A stretch of 64,000 bases of DNA from Brevundimonas sp. SL130 (GCF_026625805.1 NZ_CP113064.1:2520657-2584656); one strand, 5' to 3'. Numbered from the stretch's first letter, positions 18,105 to 32,190 are shown. Notes: a model not told the origin generated them from the sequence alone. Translations and numbers: made by a program.

Positions 18105-19367
18105 TCAGCGTCCCTGGCTCGGACGTTGGCCAGCGCCCTGGCGCTGGGGACGGGCCTGACCGGCGACGGCGACCTTGCCGCCTTCCGTCAGACGATCGCC
18201 GCCTTCGGTAATGACCTTTTCACCGACCTTCAGCCCGGATGTGATGACGACGGTGGTGGTGGTCGACACCCCGGTCACGACCGGGCGTTGCGACACCGTG
18301 CTGTCGGCGCCGACCACCCAGACGAAGGAGGTCTTTTCGTTCTGGCGTACGGCGGTCGAGGGCACGACGACGGCGTCGCGCAGCGTGTCCAACGTCATGC
18401 GGACGTTCACGAACTGGCTGGGGAACAGGGAGCCGGCGCTGTTGGGGAAACGCGCCTTGCCGCGCACGGTCCCCGTCGTCGTGCTGATCTGGTTGTCCAG
18501 GGTGGAGAAGACACCGGCGTCCAGCGTCTTTTCACGGGTCGTATCCAGCGCGAGCACAGGCAGACGAGCCCCGGAATAGGCGCGCTGCTGGATGGCGCCG
18601 ATCTGGGACTGGGGCACGGTGAATTCGACGTCGATCGGGCTCAGGGTCGTAATGACCGCCAGACCGGAATCATCGCCGGCGGCGATATAGTTTCCGGCGT
18701 CGATGACACGCAGACCGATACGGCCGCTGGCCGGGGCGACAATGCGGGCGAAGCCGAGGTTCAACTGCGCCGTCTGCACTGCCCCCCGATAGGCGGTGAC
18801 GGCGCCTTCCAACTGCTGGACCAGGGCGCGCTGGGTGTCGACCTCCTGTGTCGCGATGGAGTCCTGCTGCAAAAGGGTTTCATAGCGGGCCAGGGTGACG
18901 CGCGCGGCCGTCAGTTGGGCCTGGTTCTGCTGAAGCTGGCCCTGGGCCTGCGTCAGGGCCGCCTGGAAGGGGCGCGGATCGATCTGGGCCAGGACCTGCC
19001 CCTTACGCACCAGCTGCCCCTCGGTGAAATAGACCTCGGCTATGACGCCCGAGACCTGAGGGCGTAGGGTGACCGTCGCCGCCGGGACGACCGTGCCGAT
19101 GGCGTCCAGTATCACCGGCACGTCGGCTGTCGACGCCGTCGCCACGCCGACCGTACTGGCGGCGGAACGAGGCCCGCCGCCCGGCCCGCCAGGTCCACCG
19201 CCTGGACCACCCGGCCCCGGCGCCGTCTCCGTGCCGAGCGAACGCGCCACAACCAGCGCCAGCGCCGCCACGATCAGGATCACGACGATCCCGCCGACAA
19301 GTTTCTGACGGCGAGTCAATCGGCGCATCCGCGTATGGGTCGGGCGGGGCTCTAGGCTCATGGTCAT
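18105..19367 (-). CDS. RND efflux periplasmic adaptor (MdtA-like)
   Basis: Membrane fusion protein of about 420 residues linking permease and outer membrane channel. A cytoplasmic basic start (RMRRLTRRQK) precedes a single hydrophobic anchor (LVGGIVVILIVAALALVVARS), then a Gly/Pro-rich spacer, lipoyl and coiled-coil hairpin (about 120-220, with AQGQLQQNQAQLTAARVTLA), and beta-barrel domains. Start chosen at ATG 19367 (MTMSLEP); ATG 19361 or an extension to 19418 are possible. First gene of the four-gene pump operon, divergent from the response regulator. Confidence 0.93.
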   Translation of the reverse strand: MTMSLEPRPTHTRMRRLTRRQKLVGGIVVILIVAALALVVARSLGTETAPGPGGPGGGPGGPGGGPRSAASTVGVATASTADVPVILDAIGTVVPAATVTLRPQVSGVIAEVYFTEGQLVRKGQVLAQIDPRPFQAALTQAQGQLQQNQAQLTAARVTLARYETLLQQDSIATQEVDTQRALVQQLEGAVTAYRGAVQTAQLNLGFARIVAPASGRIGLRVIDAGNYIAAGDDSGLAVITTLSPIDVEFTVPQSQIGAIQQRAYSGARLPVLALDTTREKTLDAGVFSTLDNQISTTTGTVRGKARFPNSAGSLFPSQFVNVRMTLDTLRDAVVVPSTAVRQNEKTSFVWVVGADSTVSQRPVVTGVSTTTTVVITSGLKVGEKVITEGGDRLTEGGKVAVAGQARPQRQGAGQRPSQGR

Positions 19368-19549
19368 CGGGCTCTGCGTCTGTTTCTTTGCGTCGATAGC
19401 ATCTCTGCTAGCGGCCATTTCAGGTTTCGCCTTGTCTCAGTATGTCGAGGGGCCGCAAAGATGTGTCGCAACGTGTCAGACTGCGATTTGAGAACAACGG
19501 ACATCGAATGAGGCGAGCCCCGCCAAGTCTGGCCGCGCATAGTGCGCCG

Positions 19550-20263
19550 ATGGAGACTCCATCCCGCATCCTGCTGGTCGACGACGACCGCGACATCCGA
19601 ACCCTGCTGGGCGAACAGCTGGCGATGTCGGGGTTCGAGGTCGAAACCGCCGGAGACGGCGCGCGTATGCGGGAGGTCATGGCCGCCTGGACGCCGGATC
19701 TTGTGCTGCTGGACCTGAACCTGCCGCGCGAGGACGGGCTGAAACTGTGCCGGGACATCCGTGCGGCCTCGACGACCCCGATCATCATGCTGACAGCGCG
19801 CGGCGAAGCCGTGGATCGTATTCTGGGCCTGGAAATGGGCGCCGACGACTATCTGACCAAGCCGTTCGAGCCGCGCGAACTGATCGCCCGCATCCGTAAC
19901 GTCTTGCGACGCACCCAGGCCCTGCCCGCCAATCTGGCGCCGCTGGAAGCCCGACGCGCCATGATCAACGACTGGATCCTGGATATGGAGCAACGCCTGC
20001 TGAATGACCCGGCCGGTCGGGTCGTGATGCTGTCGGGCGCCGAGTTCCGCCTGCTTCGGGTTCTGGTCGATTACGCCAATCGCGTGCTCAGCCGCGAACA
20101 GCTGATCAACCTCGGCGCTGTCCGCCAGGAAGATGTCCTGGATCGCGCCGTCGACATTCAGATCAGTCGCCTACGTCAAAAGTTCGGAGACGAGGGCGCC
20201 GTCCTGATCCGGACGATCCGGAACGAGGGCTATGTGCTGGCCGCGACGGTGGCCTTGTCGTGA
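19550..20263 (+). CDS. OmpR-family response regulator
   Basis: About 237 residues from ATG 19550 (METPSRILLVDDD); an ATG at 19508 in the same frame would add 14 residues. Receiver domain with acidic pocket DDD at about 11-13, phospho-acceptor Asp at about 55 (LVLLDLNLP) and the conserved Lys in YLTKPFEPRE. C-terminal winged helix contains LSGAEFRLLRVLVDYANRVLSREQL and VDIQISRLRQKFGD. Divergent from the efflux operon, so pump control is the likely job. Its stop overlaps the kinase start by four bases. Confidence 0.94.
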   Translation: METPSRILLVDDDRDIRTLLGEQLAMSGFEVETAGDGARMREVMAAWTPDLVLLDLNLPREDGLKLCRDIRAASTTPIIMLTARGEAVDRILGLEMGADDYLTKPFEPRELIARIRNVLRRTQALPANLAPLEARRAMINDWILDMEQRLLNDPAGRVVMLSGAEFRLLRVLVDYANRVLSREQLINLGAVRQEDVLDRAVDIQISRLRQKFGDEGAVLIRTIRNEGYVLAATVALS

Positions 20264-21660
20264 CCCGGCTCCAGTCCTTTTTCGGCTCTCTGACAGGCCG
20301 CATCTTCTTCCTGTTGCTGGTGGGCACCGGCGCCGCGGCGGTTCTGTCGCTCAGCATCGCCGATCTGCGCCAACGCGCGGACATCGCCGCCTTCCAGAAC
20401 GAACGCACCGCCGATCGCGTTCAGGCCTATGTCAATCTGCGTCAGAGAATCGGAGCCTCGGAGGCCCGCGCCCTGGCCGCCCGCGGCGCGACCAGCGTTC
20501 GCGTCCCTCCCCCCGAAGCAATCGCCCTGACCCCGGATCAGGCGCTGAATCGGCTCTTGGCGGATGGCCGGCTCGGCGCCGTCGAGGCCAGGGCGTCTCG
20601 CGTCTCGCCCGAGGCTTGCCAAAGGCCAGAGCCCGGCTGGCCCGACCGAGACAGCCGAGCCAAGGCCGCCGTCGTCAGCCGGGCGGCCTCGCTGGGATTG
20701 GGCCCTCCGTCCTGCTGGCTCGTCGACCTGGGCTCAGCGCAGGGTCGCGAGCGTATCGCCGTCTGGGCCCCGCCGCAGGCGGTAAGGCCGAGACTGCTGG
20801 ACCCCGGCTTCGTCCTGGCCCTGGCCCTGGCCGCCGCCCTGCTGTCCCTGGTCGTCGCCCGGACAGCCACCCGCCCGGTCCGCCATATGGCGGCCGGGGC
20901 CCTGGCCCTCGGTGAATCTCTGGACGCTCCGCCGATGCCGGAGACGGGGCCCGTCGAAGTGCGACGTGCGGCCCACGCTATGAACAGTCTTCAAAGCCGG
21001 CTGAAAGCCTCGATCGCCGCCAAGAGCCAGATTCTCGCCGCCGTCACCCACGACATCCAGACCCCAATGACTCGCATGCGCCTGAGGTTGGAGAAGGTCG
21101 AGGATACAGAACTGCGGCAAAGACTGCTGGACGACCTGGCGGCCATGCAGGCCTTGGCGCGCGAGGGCCTGGAGATCGCACGCGACACGCCCAGTACGGA
21201 GCCTCTCGCCGTGGTGGCCCTGGACTCCCTGATAAAGGCCCTGGCCGACGACGAGCGCGACGCCGGCCACGACGTCGTCTTCTTGCAAGGCTGCGACTGT
21301 GACGTACAGGCGCGTCCTCAGGAGCTCAGACGCTGCCTGGCGAACCTGATCGACAACGCGCTCCGCTATGCCGGAAACGCCCGCATCGGCACGGTCGAAC
21401 ACGCCCACCATGTGGAGGTTCAGATCGACGACTCCGGTCCAGGCATCCCCGAAGACCAACTGGTCGCCGTGATGGAGCCCTTCGTCCGCCTCGAGACCTC
21501 CCGCTCGCGCGATACCGGCGGCTCCGGCCTGGGCCTGGCGATCGCGGCGCGGCTGGCGCGCGACATGAACGGTGAACTGACGCTGGTCAATCGACCCGAA
21601 GGCGGCGTCCGGGCCTCGCTGCGACTGCCCAGGTCGGGAGGTTCGCCCGCCGGGTTCTGA
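20260..21660 (+). CDS. Sensor histidine kinase (EnvZ/AdeS type)
   Basis: Membrane sensor of 466 residues starting at GTG. Two membrane segments (about 14-33 and 184-201) enclose a periplasmic sensor region of about 150 residues with a Cys pair (about 120 and 152). HAMP region follows, then the phospho-acceptor His at about 264 in AVTHDIQTPMTRM, N-box NLIDNALRYA, G1 DDSGPGIP and G2 GGSGLGLAIA. Cognate of the overlapping response regulator. The signal is not deducible. Confidence 0.93.
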   Translation: MTRLQSFFGSLTGRIFFLLLVGTGAAAVLSLSIADLRQRADIAAFQNERTADRVQAYVNLRQRIGASEARALAARGATSVRVPPPEAIALTPDQALNRLLADGRLGAVEARASRVSPEACQRPEPGWPDRDSRAKAAVVSRAASLGLGPPSCWLVDLGSAQGRERIAVWAPPQAVRPRLLDPGFVLALALAAALLSLVVARTATRPVRHMAAGALALGESLDAPPMPETGPVEVRRAAHAMNSLQSRLKASIAAKSQILAAVTHDIQTPMTRMRLRLEKVEDTELRQRLLDDLAAMQALAREGLEIARDTPSTEPLAVVALDSLIKALADDERDAGHDVVFLQGCDCDVQARPQELRRCLANLIDNALRYAGNARIGTVEHAHHVEVQIDDSGPGIPEDQLVAVMEPFVRLETSRSRDTGGSGLGLAIAARLARDMNGELTLVNRPEGGVRASLRLPRSGGSPAGF

Positions 21661-21809
21661 CGACCGGCCGGGTCAATCGCATCGGCCGGCGCAGGGCCGC
21701 AATGCGGGGGAGCAACGCCCCCGCCCGCGCCGCTGTTGACGACACGCCCCTCCAGCCTCGAAAAGCCAGAATGGGCGCCCACTGAAACGCGGGAGGGTCA
21801 GTCGCCCTT

Positions 21810-22760
21810 TTAGACGAAGTCGGCCCGAAGCTGCTGTTCTAGCTGGCCCAGAACACGGTAGCAGGGCAGCACCTGGGCGACCGAACTATTGGGTTCGCGT
21901 CCCTCGCGGATGGCGGCGACGAACTCTCGATCCTGCAACTCGATGCCGTTCAGCGAGACATCGACATTCGACACGTCGACCGGCTCTTCCTTGCCGGTGA
22001 ACAGATCATCGTAGCGCGCGATCCAGGTGCCGTTGTCGCCGATGTAGCGGAAAAAGGTCCCCAGCGGCCCGTCGTTGTTGAAGGACAGCGACAGGGTGCA
22101 GATGGCGCCGCTCTCGGCCTTCAGCTGGATCGACATGTCCATGGCGATGCCCAGTTCGGGATGGATCGGCCCCTCGATCGCATTGGCCTTGACGATCGGC
22201 CCGGCCTGATAGGCGAACAGATCGACCGTATGCGCCGCATGGTGCCACAGCAGGTGGTCGGTCCAGCTGCGCGCCTGGCCCTTGGCGTTCATGTTTTTGC
22301 GGCGGAAGAAATAGGTCTGAACATCCATCTGCTGGAGGTTCAACTCGCCCGACTTGACCTTGTTGTGGATGTACTGGTGGCTCGGGTTGAAGCGCCGGGT
22401 ATGGCCGACCATGCAAACGAGGCCGGTCTCGCGCTGTTTTTCGTTGACGGCTTCGGCGTCGGCCAGACTGTCGGCCAGGGGGATCTCCACCTGCACATGC
22501 TTGCCGGCCTCCATACAGGCGATGGCCTGGGCCGCGTGCATCTGGGTCGGGGTGCACAGGATCACCGCATCGACCTCGGGCATGGTCAAAACTTCGGCCA
22601 GGTCCGTGGTGACGTGTTTGACGCCGTATTTTTCGGCGACAGCCTGGGTCGCCTCCAGCGTCCGGCCAATCAGGCTGACCACCTCCACACCGTCGATCAG
22701 CTTCAGTCCGTCGAGGTGTTTTTCGCCGAATGCGCCGGCCCCGGCGAGTGCGATCTTCAT
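21810..22760 (-). CDS. ligC: 4-carboxy-2-hydroxymuconate-6-semialdehyde dehydrogenase
   Basis: Oxidises the ring-cleavage product of protocatechuate (as its hemiacetal) to 2-pyrone-4,6-dicarboxylate. The 316-residue Gfo/Idh/MocA protein has the dinucleotide motif GAGAFG at about 7-12, then VILCTPTQMHA, KHVQVEIPLADS, VGHTRRFNPSHQYIHN, FFRRKNMNAKG and WTDHLLWHHAAHTVDL, all highly characteristic of LigC from Sphingobium-type clusters. Last gene of the minus-strand lig operon, 41 bases after ligB. Confidence 0.96.
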   Translation of the reverse strand: MKIALAGAGAFGEKHLDGLKLIDGVEVVSLIGRTLEATQAVAEKYGVKHVTTDLAEVLTMPEVDAVILCTPTQMHAAQAIACMEAGKHVQVEIPLADSLADAEAVNEKQRETGLVCMVGHTRRFNPSHQYIHNKVKSGELNLQQMDVQTYFFRRKNMNAKGQARSWTDHLLWHHAAHTVDLFAYQAGPIVKANAIEGPIHPELGIAMDMSIQLKAESGAICTLSLSFNNDGPLGTFFRYIGDNGTWIARYDDLFTGKEEPVDVSNVDVSLNGIELQDREFVAAIREGREPNSSVAQVLPCYRVLGQLEQQLRADFV

Positions 22761-22801
22761 GGCGTGTCTCCAAAGGGCGGGCCCAAACGTCAGGCCCGAA
22801 A

Positions 22802-25075
<2,274 letters not shown>

Positions 25076-25079
<4 letters not shown>

Positions 25080-25966
25080 GCTTCTTTCGCCCTTGTTTTG
25101 TTAAGGACGGCGGCGATTTTGGCGGTCAGCCCGCTGGGCGGCGTATTCAGCCCCATGCCGCCGACGGCGGCCTGACGGATGACTGCGCCACGGCTCATCT
25201 GCGAGCCGACGCCAAGGTCATCGAGGGTGCGTACGACCTCCTCCATCTCGGCTGAACGGCGCGCGCCGTGGACCATCATGCGGTCGAGATTATAATCAAT
25301 GCGTCGCCCCCAATCCGCGCCGGGCCAGCTGGCGTCGAGCGAACCGATCACCTCGTCCAAGACGTCCGCCTCGCTCGCAGCCAAAACGCACTCGGCGCTC
25401 AAGGCTTCCATCCCCTTGATCATCACTGACCGGATCATCTTGATCGACGACGCTCGGCCCACCTCAGCGCCCAAGACGCGGATGCTGGAGAAGCCCAACG
25501 ACGCCAGAACCGCCTCGGCCTCGGCCGCCCTAGCGCCGCTCAACAACAGAGGCGTTGTCAGGCCGGCAGGCTGAACCGGCGACATGACGGCGACATCGAC
25601 ATAATGGGCGTCCCTCGCCTCAATGGCGCGAGCGGCAGTCCTTTTGGTCTCGGGCGCGACACTGTTCATATCCAGATACAGGGCCCCCGCCGCGATTGAG
25701 CGCGCCGCTTCCTCCGCCGCCGACTGGGCCTTATCCGCTGTGACCAGCGACAGGACCGCCGAGGCCCCGGAGACCGCCGTGGCTGCGTCGTCGCAGCCCA
25801 CGACACCGGCCGACGCATAGTCCGCCATCTTGTCGGCGCGCGTGGCCACGGCGTCGGTCAACCGATCATAGACCCGCGCACGCGACGCCCAGCCACCGGC
25901 CGAGGCGAAGGTCCGGCCGGCCTCGCCGAAGCCGATCATGGCGATGATGTCCGAATACTGGCCCAT
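25076..25966 (-). CDS. NAD(P)-dependent dehydrogenase with DUF1932 domain
   Basis: A 296-residue protein related to 3-hydroxyisobutyrate/6-phosphogluconate dehydrogenases. N-terminal Rossmann motif IGFGEAG at about 11-17, DMNSVAPETKR near residue 97, and the substrate-loop region ALYLDMN. The catalytic-Lys region reads GRASSIKMIRSVMIKGMEAL, and a C-terminal DUF1932 helical domain follows. It is the first gene of the ligJABC operon, all overlapping, so it probably acts on an intermediate or by-product of the pathway. A defined substrate cannot be assigned. Confidence 0.8.
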
Positions 25967-26038
25967 GTCGGCGACGCTAGGGCGAGACCATGGATCCGGG
26001 CCAATCGGATTGTCCGACGGCCTATTAGAAAATACGAA

Positions 26039-27205
26039 CTACATGCTCGTCGTTATGATTTTCGCCTGGTCTTCCAGCGCCGCCAGAAACCGTCGTTGCA
26101 GCATAGTCGGACGCCAGTCGGCGCGGGTCGTCACGCCGATGGTGCGGCTTACGTCGCCAGGCGCATCGGCGACTCGGACCAACCAGCCTGCCTCGAGCTC
26201 CACCGCCACCTGATCCGGCGACAACAGGGTCAGGAAGTCGCTCTGCAACAGTATCTGGCGGATCATCATCACCGAGCCGCATTCAATCGGCACGTCGGGA
26301 GGATGCGCCCCGGCCGCTTCGAACATGGCCTGCCACTGAGATCGCAAGGGCGCGCCCAACGCAGGCGTGATCCACGGATAGGCCGTCATCGCCTGACGCG
26401 TGATCGGTCCGCGGCTTCCCGCCAGCGGGTGCCCCGCCCGCGCCAGGATCACCGGCCGATCCTCGAAAAGCGCCGTCTGGGCCAGACCATAATCGGCAGG
26501 AATTGACCGCAAGGCGCCGACCATCATGTCGATCTCGCCGTCTCTCAAAGGTCCGACCAGTTCGGCATGAGAGCCCTCGATGACGCCCACCCCGATCTCG
26601 CTATGCCGGGCGTGAAATGCTGTCACAGCCGCTGGAAGTAGCCGTGCGCGCGACAGAGGCATGGCGCCGACGACGATACGGCCGACCTCTCGTCCCTCCA
26701 AAAGCGCCAGTTCCGACAAGGCCGATTTCAGCTCGGCCTCGCCCAGTCTGAAGCGCCGCGCCACCACCGCGCCCCGCGCCGTCAGGACCACGCCCTTGCC
26801 GCTCCGCTCCACCAAAACATGGCCGATGGCCAGCGACAAATCTCCAACCGCCCGATGTAGAGACGGCTCTGACAGACCCGTCTCCGCCGCCGCCGCCGCA
26901 TAGCTTCCCTGTCGGGCCAGGGCGAGAAAGGCGTTGATCTGAGCCGCTGTCGCATGGCGGCTGTCCATCAGTCTGACGGCTGCGGCCACGCGCGGCGCCA
27001 ACAGTTCGGACGCCACAGTCGGGGTCATGCCGCCGGGCTTGCGCTCGAACAACGGCAGGCCGATCTGGCGCTCCAGTTTAGCGATGCCTTGAGTGATGGC
27101 GGGTTGAGTCAGGTTCACCACCCGCGCGGCGGCGCTGATGCTGCCCGTGTCCACCACGGCGGCGACGGCGCGCAGGTGACGGATATTGAGTTCAAACGGC
27201 TTCAC
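26039..27205 (-). CDS. LysR-type regulator with two tandem helix-turn-helix domains
   Basis: At 388 residues it is about 90 longer than a normal LysR protein. Residues about 7-68 form a standard LysR DNA-binding domain (LRAVAAVVDTGSISAAARVV, then LTQPAITQGIAKLERQIGLPLFER). Residues about 87-148 repeat the pattern (INAFLALARQGSYAAAAAET, then LSEPSLHRAVGDLSLAIGHVLVER, LTARG). The effector domain occupies about 173-380. Starts at GTG. It lies between the two lig operons and 72 bases upstream of the first gene of the minus-strand operon, so it is likely the pathway regulator. Confidence 0.9.
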   Translation of the reverse strand: MKPFELNIRHLRAVAAVVDTGSISAAARVVNLTQPAITQGIAKLERQIGLPLFERKPGGMTPTVASELLAPRVAAAVRLMDSRHATAAQINAFLALARQGSYAAAAAETGLSEPSLHRAVGDLSLAIGHVLVERSGKGVVLTARGAVVARRFRLGEAELKSALSELALLEGREVGRIVVGAMPLSRARLLPAAVTAFHARHSEIGVGVIEGSHAELVGPLRDGEIDMMVGALRSIPADYGLAQTALFEDRPVILARAGHPLAGSRGPITRQAMTAYPWITPALGAPLRSQWQAMFEAAGAHPPDVPIECGSVMMIRQILLQSDFLTLLSPDQVAVELEAGWLVRVADAPGDVSRTIGVTTRADWRPTMLQRRFLAALEDQAKIITTSM

Positions 27206-27214
27206 ACCTCAGAC

Positions 27215-27228
27215 TTAGCACAAGCTAA
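27215..27228. promoter_or_regulatory. Inverted repeat ttagc-N4-gctaa, candidate LysR operator
   Basis: A perfect 5-base inverted repeat with a 4-base spacer (ttagc acaa gctaa) lies ten bases upstream of the LysR start, inside the 101-base divergent region shared with ligK. It fits the T-N11-A shape of LysR-type binding sites. Binding is inferred from position and symmetry only. Confidence 0.45.
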
Positions 27229-27306
27229 TATCGATGCCAGCTTTCCCATTGGCGCGGCCTTCTCGGCGCACTCACCATGGATGATCCGTCGCGCTGAGGA
27301 TTCATC

Positions 27307-27973
27307 ATGACCCCGATCGTTGTCCAGAATATCGAACGCCCCGACCTGTCGGTCATCGACGGGCTTGCGGCCTGCGGCGTGGCGACGGTGCACGAGGCGC
27401 AGGGCCGAACAGGTCTGCTCGCCCCCTACATGCGACCGATCTACGCCGGCCCCCGCATCGCCGGATCGGCGGTGACCATCTCGGCGCCGCCCGGCGACAA
27501 CTGGATGATCCATGTCGCCATCGAACAGCTTCGAGAGGGCGACGTCCTGGTGCTGGCCCCCACCAGCCAGTGCACCGACGGCTATTTCGGCGACCTCCTC
27601 GCCACCTCGGCCCAGGCCCGCAAATGTCGCGGTCTCATCATTGACGCGGGCGTGCGTGACGTTCGCGATCTCACCCAGATGGGCTTCCCCGTCTGGTCCA
27701 GGGCCATTCACGCCCAGGGCACGGTCAAGGCCACCCTGGGGTCGGTGAACGTGCCGGTCGTCTGCGCCGGAGCGCTGGTGAATCCCGGCGACGTTGTCGT
27801 CGCCGACGATGACGGCGTCTGTGTCGTGCCCCGCGCCGACGCCCCCGAAGTGCTGCGAAAGGCTCAGGCCCGTGAGGCGCTGGAACACTCCAAACGCGTC
27901 CGCCTCGCCGCCGGCGAACTGGGGCTCGACATCTACGACATGCGCGGCAAGCTGGTGCAGATGGGCCTGAAAT

Positions 27974-27981
<8 letters not shown>
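27307..27981 (+). CDS. ligK: 4-carboxy-4-hydroxy-2-oxoadipate aldolase
   Basis: RraA-fold class II aldolase, 224 residues, cleaving 4-carboxy-4-hydroxy-2-oxoadipate to pyruvate and oxaloacetate. Seen: [16 protein letters not shown], phosphate/pyruvate-binding GDLLAT at about 95-100, and the catalytic Arg-Asp pair in DAGVRDV at about 117-118. First gene of the plus-strand lig operon; its last codons overlap the ligU start by eight bases. Confidence 0.95.
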
Positions 27982-29931
<1,950 letters not shown>

Positions 29932-29933
29932 TC

Positions 29934-29958
29934 GTCGTCACCCTTCATAAATGACGAC
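29934..29958 (+). terminator. Hairpin after ligI
   Basis: Arms gtcgtca (29934-29940) and tgacgac (29952-29958) pair perfectly around an 11-base loop and are followed by ttctttc. It begins three bases after the ligI stop and overlaps the end of the convergent EthD-domain gene. A modest intrinsic terminator for the lig operon is the simplest reading. Confidence 0.5.
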
Positions 29959-30675
29959 TTCTTTCGCATACAGAAAGAAGGACTGATCCGGCCTGTAGAA
30001 GGTCATGTCCGGGTCGGCGTTCAGGTCGATCAACGCCTGCTCATAGGCTCGAAAGGCGCCGATGGTCGAGGCGTCCTCAAAATAGAGGCTGGCGACGCCT
30101 TCATAATAGACGTCAAGACCGCCGAAATAGGACAGTATTCGATTGTAGTGAGGGATCTGGCGGCTGTGCACCACACGCCGCAGGGCCGCCGCCGCATCCG
30201 GCGCCCGCTCGAGGGCCAAGCGGTGCGCGCGGGCCCAGCGCTCAAAGAAGGCGTCCAGCTCGAGCCCCTCGGCCGCTCGCAGGAAATGGAGCGCCTTCGC
30301 ATCCACATCTGACCCCGGCCTTGGCACAGGCTGCTCGACCTCGACAGCGACGAGGCTCAACGCCACCGGCATGTCGCTGAAATTGGCGCCGTCCGGGCCG
30401 ACCCGTGTCCGTACATGCTCGCTCTTGAAGTTCCTTTCCATGGCTTCGGGCGTGTCGAAATAGAGTTCGGTGACGGAGTCACGCGAAACCACCATGGCCT
30501 GCGCCCTGTCCCCTACCGAGCCAAAGGCGGCGTCAAACACATGGTTCTGGACGTATCTTTTGAGATCCGCCGTATCCTCAAGCGCGATCGGCCCATGCAC
30601 ATTCTGAATATAGTCGATATATTCAGAATGGGTCATACCTGGCTTGCGGCACACGGCCGCCATCATCTTTATCAT
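29938..30675 (-). CDS. EthD domain-containing protein (two-domain)
   Basis: A 245-residue protein with two dimeric alpha/beta-barrel-like halves. The first has the EthD pattern MIKMMAAVCRKPGMTHSEYIDYIQNVHGP; the second repeats it weakly around KALHFLRAAEGLELDAFFERWARAHR and ends YRPDQSFFLYAKE. EthD proteins occur with ether, polyketide-like or aromatic degradation genes, often with unknown chemical role. Last gene of the minus-strand operon that begins with the cyclodeaminase-like gene, 35 bases after the aldehyde dehydrogenase. Confidence 0.8.
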   Translation of the reverse strand: MIKMMAAVCRKPGMTHSEYIDYIQNVHGPIALEDTADLKRYVQNHVFDAAFGSVGDRAQAMVVSRDSVTELYFDTPEAMERNFKSEHVRTRVGPDGANFSDMPVALSLVAVEVEQPVPRPGSDVDAKALHFLRAAEGLELDAFFERWARAHRLALERAPDAAAALRRVVHSRQIPHYNRILSYFGGLDVYYEGVASLYFEDASTIGAFRAYEQALIDLNADPDMTFYRPDQSFFLYAKEVVIYEG

Positions 30676-30710
30676 CGACAGCCTCGTTCTATATTTTGCG
30701 CCCCGCAGCG

Positions 30711-32180
30711 TCAGAGACCGCCAAGCGCGACGTATTTTATCTCTAGATAATCATCCACGCCGTATTTCGAACCTTCGCGGCCGAGCCCGGACGCCTTGAC
30801 GCCGCCGAACGGCGCGACCTCGGTCGAGATCAGCCCCTCATTGACGCCGACCATCCCGAACTCCAGGGCCTCGACGACGCGGAAGATGCGCCCCACGTCG
30901 CGGGCGTAGACATAGGCCGCCAAACCGAACGGCGTGTCGTTGGCCAAGGCGACGGCCTCCGCCTCGGTTTCGAAACGAAACAGCGGCGCCACGGGGCCAA
31001 ATGTCTCCTCCGCGAAGATCCGGGCGTCGCGCGGCACATCGGTCAGGACCGTGGGCTCGAAGAAGCCGCCGCCCAGAGCATGGCGCCGGCCTCCGGCGGC
31101 GATACGCGCGCCCTTGGCCTTGGCGTCGGCGATATGTTCCTCCACCTTGCGTACGGCGGCCTCGTCGATCAGGGGGCCTTGCACCACGCCGTCCTCAAGA
31201 CCGTTCCCGACCTTGAGCCCCGCCGAGGCTTGCGCCAGGCGCGCGGCGAAGACGTCATAGACCTTCGACTGCACCAAGAACCGGTTGGCTGCGACACAGG
31301 CTTGGCCGGTATTGCGGTACTTGGCCGCCAGGGCGCCTTCCACGGCCTTGTCGATGTCGGCGTCGTCAAAGACGATGAAGGGCGCGTTTCCTCCCAGTTC
31401 CATGCTCGTCTTCTTGATCGTGGGGGCGCACTGAGCCAGCAGTCGGGCCCCGACCTCGGTAGAGCCGGTGAAGCTGAGCTTGCGCACCACGGGGCTCGCC
31501 GTCAGTTCGCCGCCGATCGCGCGAGCCGATCCAGTGACGATGTTGCACACGCCGGCGGGCAGTCCCGCTCGCTCGGCCAGCACGCCCAGCGCCAGGGCCG
31601 ACAGCGGCGTCTGGCTGGCTGGCTTGATCACGCCCGTACAGCCCACGGCCCAGCCCGGCCCGGCCTTGCGCGTGATCATGGCCGCTGGAAAGTTCCAGGG
31701 CGTGATCGCCGCAAAGACGCCGATCGGGCTCTTTTGCGCAAGGATGCGGCGACCCTCGACATTCTGGGGGATGAGGTCGCCGTAGACGCGCTTCGCCTCC
31801 TCAGCGAACCATTCGATGAAGCTGGCGGCATAGGCGATTTCGCCTCGCGCCTCAGCCAACGGCTTGCCCTGTTCGGACGTAAGGATCAGCGCCAGATCGT
31901 CGATGTTCTCGTGCATCAGATCATAGAGCCGTCTCAACACCTTGGAGCGATGCGAGGGCAATGTCCCGCGCCAGCCGGCCAAAGCGCCCTCCGCCGCAGA
32001 GATCGCCCGGATCGTCTCCGCAGCCCCGGCGTTAGGCACTCGGGCGATGAGCTCGCCGGTGGCCGGATTGCGGACGTCCAGCAGGGCGCCGTCATCGGCC
32101 TGGACCCATTGCCCGTCGATCAGGATCGCCTCACGCAGCAACTGAGGGTCCTTAAGAGGCAGTCCTTTAGGGGATGTCAT
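30711..32180 (-). CDS. NAD(P)-dependent succinate-semialdehyde-type dehydrogenase
   Basis: Aldehyde dehydrogenase of 489 residues close to GabD. Seen: FAAITPWNFPAAMITRK, the cofactor loop FTGSTEVG, Glu of SMELGGNAPFIVFDDAD, and the nucleophilic Cys in NTGQACVAANRF. C-terminal FGGVKASGLGREGSKYG is typical of succinate-semialdehyde dehydrogenases. In this operon the likely role is oxidation of a short aldehyde or semialdehyde released by the neighbouring aldolase; the natural substrate is inferred. Confidence 0.9.
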   Translation of the reverse strand: MTSPKGLPLKDPQLLREAILIDGQWVQADDGALLDVRNPATGELIARVPNAGAAETIRAISAAEGALAGWRGTLPSHRSKVLRRLYDLMHENIDDLALILTSEQGKPLAEARGEIAYAASFIEWFAEEAKRVYGDLIPQNVEGRRILAQKSPIGVFAAITPWNFPAAMITRKAGPGWAVGCTGVIKPASQTPLSALALGVLAERAGLPAGVCNIVTGSARAIGGELTASPVVRKLSFTGSTEVGARLLAQCAPTIKKTSMELGGNAPFIVFDDADIDKAVEGALAAKYRNTGQACVAANRFLVQSKVYDVFAARLAQASAGLKVGNGLEDGVVQGPLIDEAAVRKVEEHIADAKAKGARIAAGGRRHALGGGFFEPTVLTDVPRDARIFAEETFGPVAPLFRFETEAEAVALANDTPFGLAAYVYARDVGRIFRVVEALEFGMVGVNEGLISTEVAPFGGVKASGLGREGSKYGVDDYLEIKYVALGGL

Positions 32181-32190
32181 GGTCAGGGCC

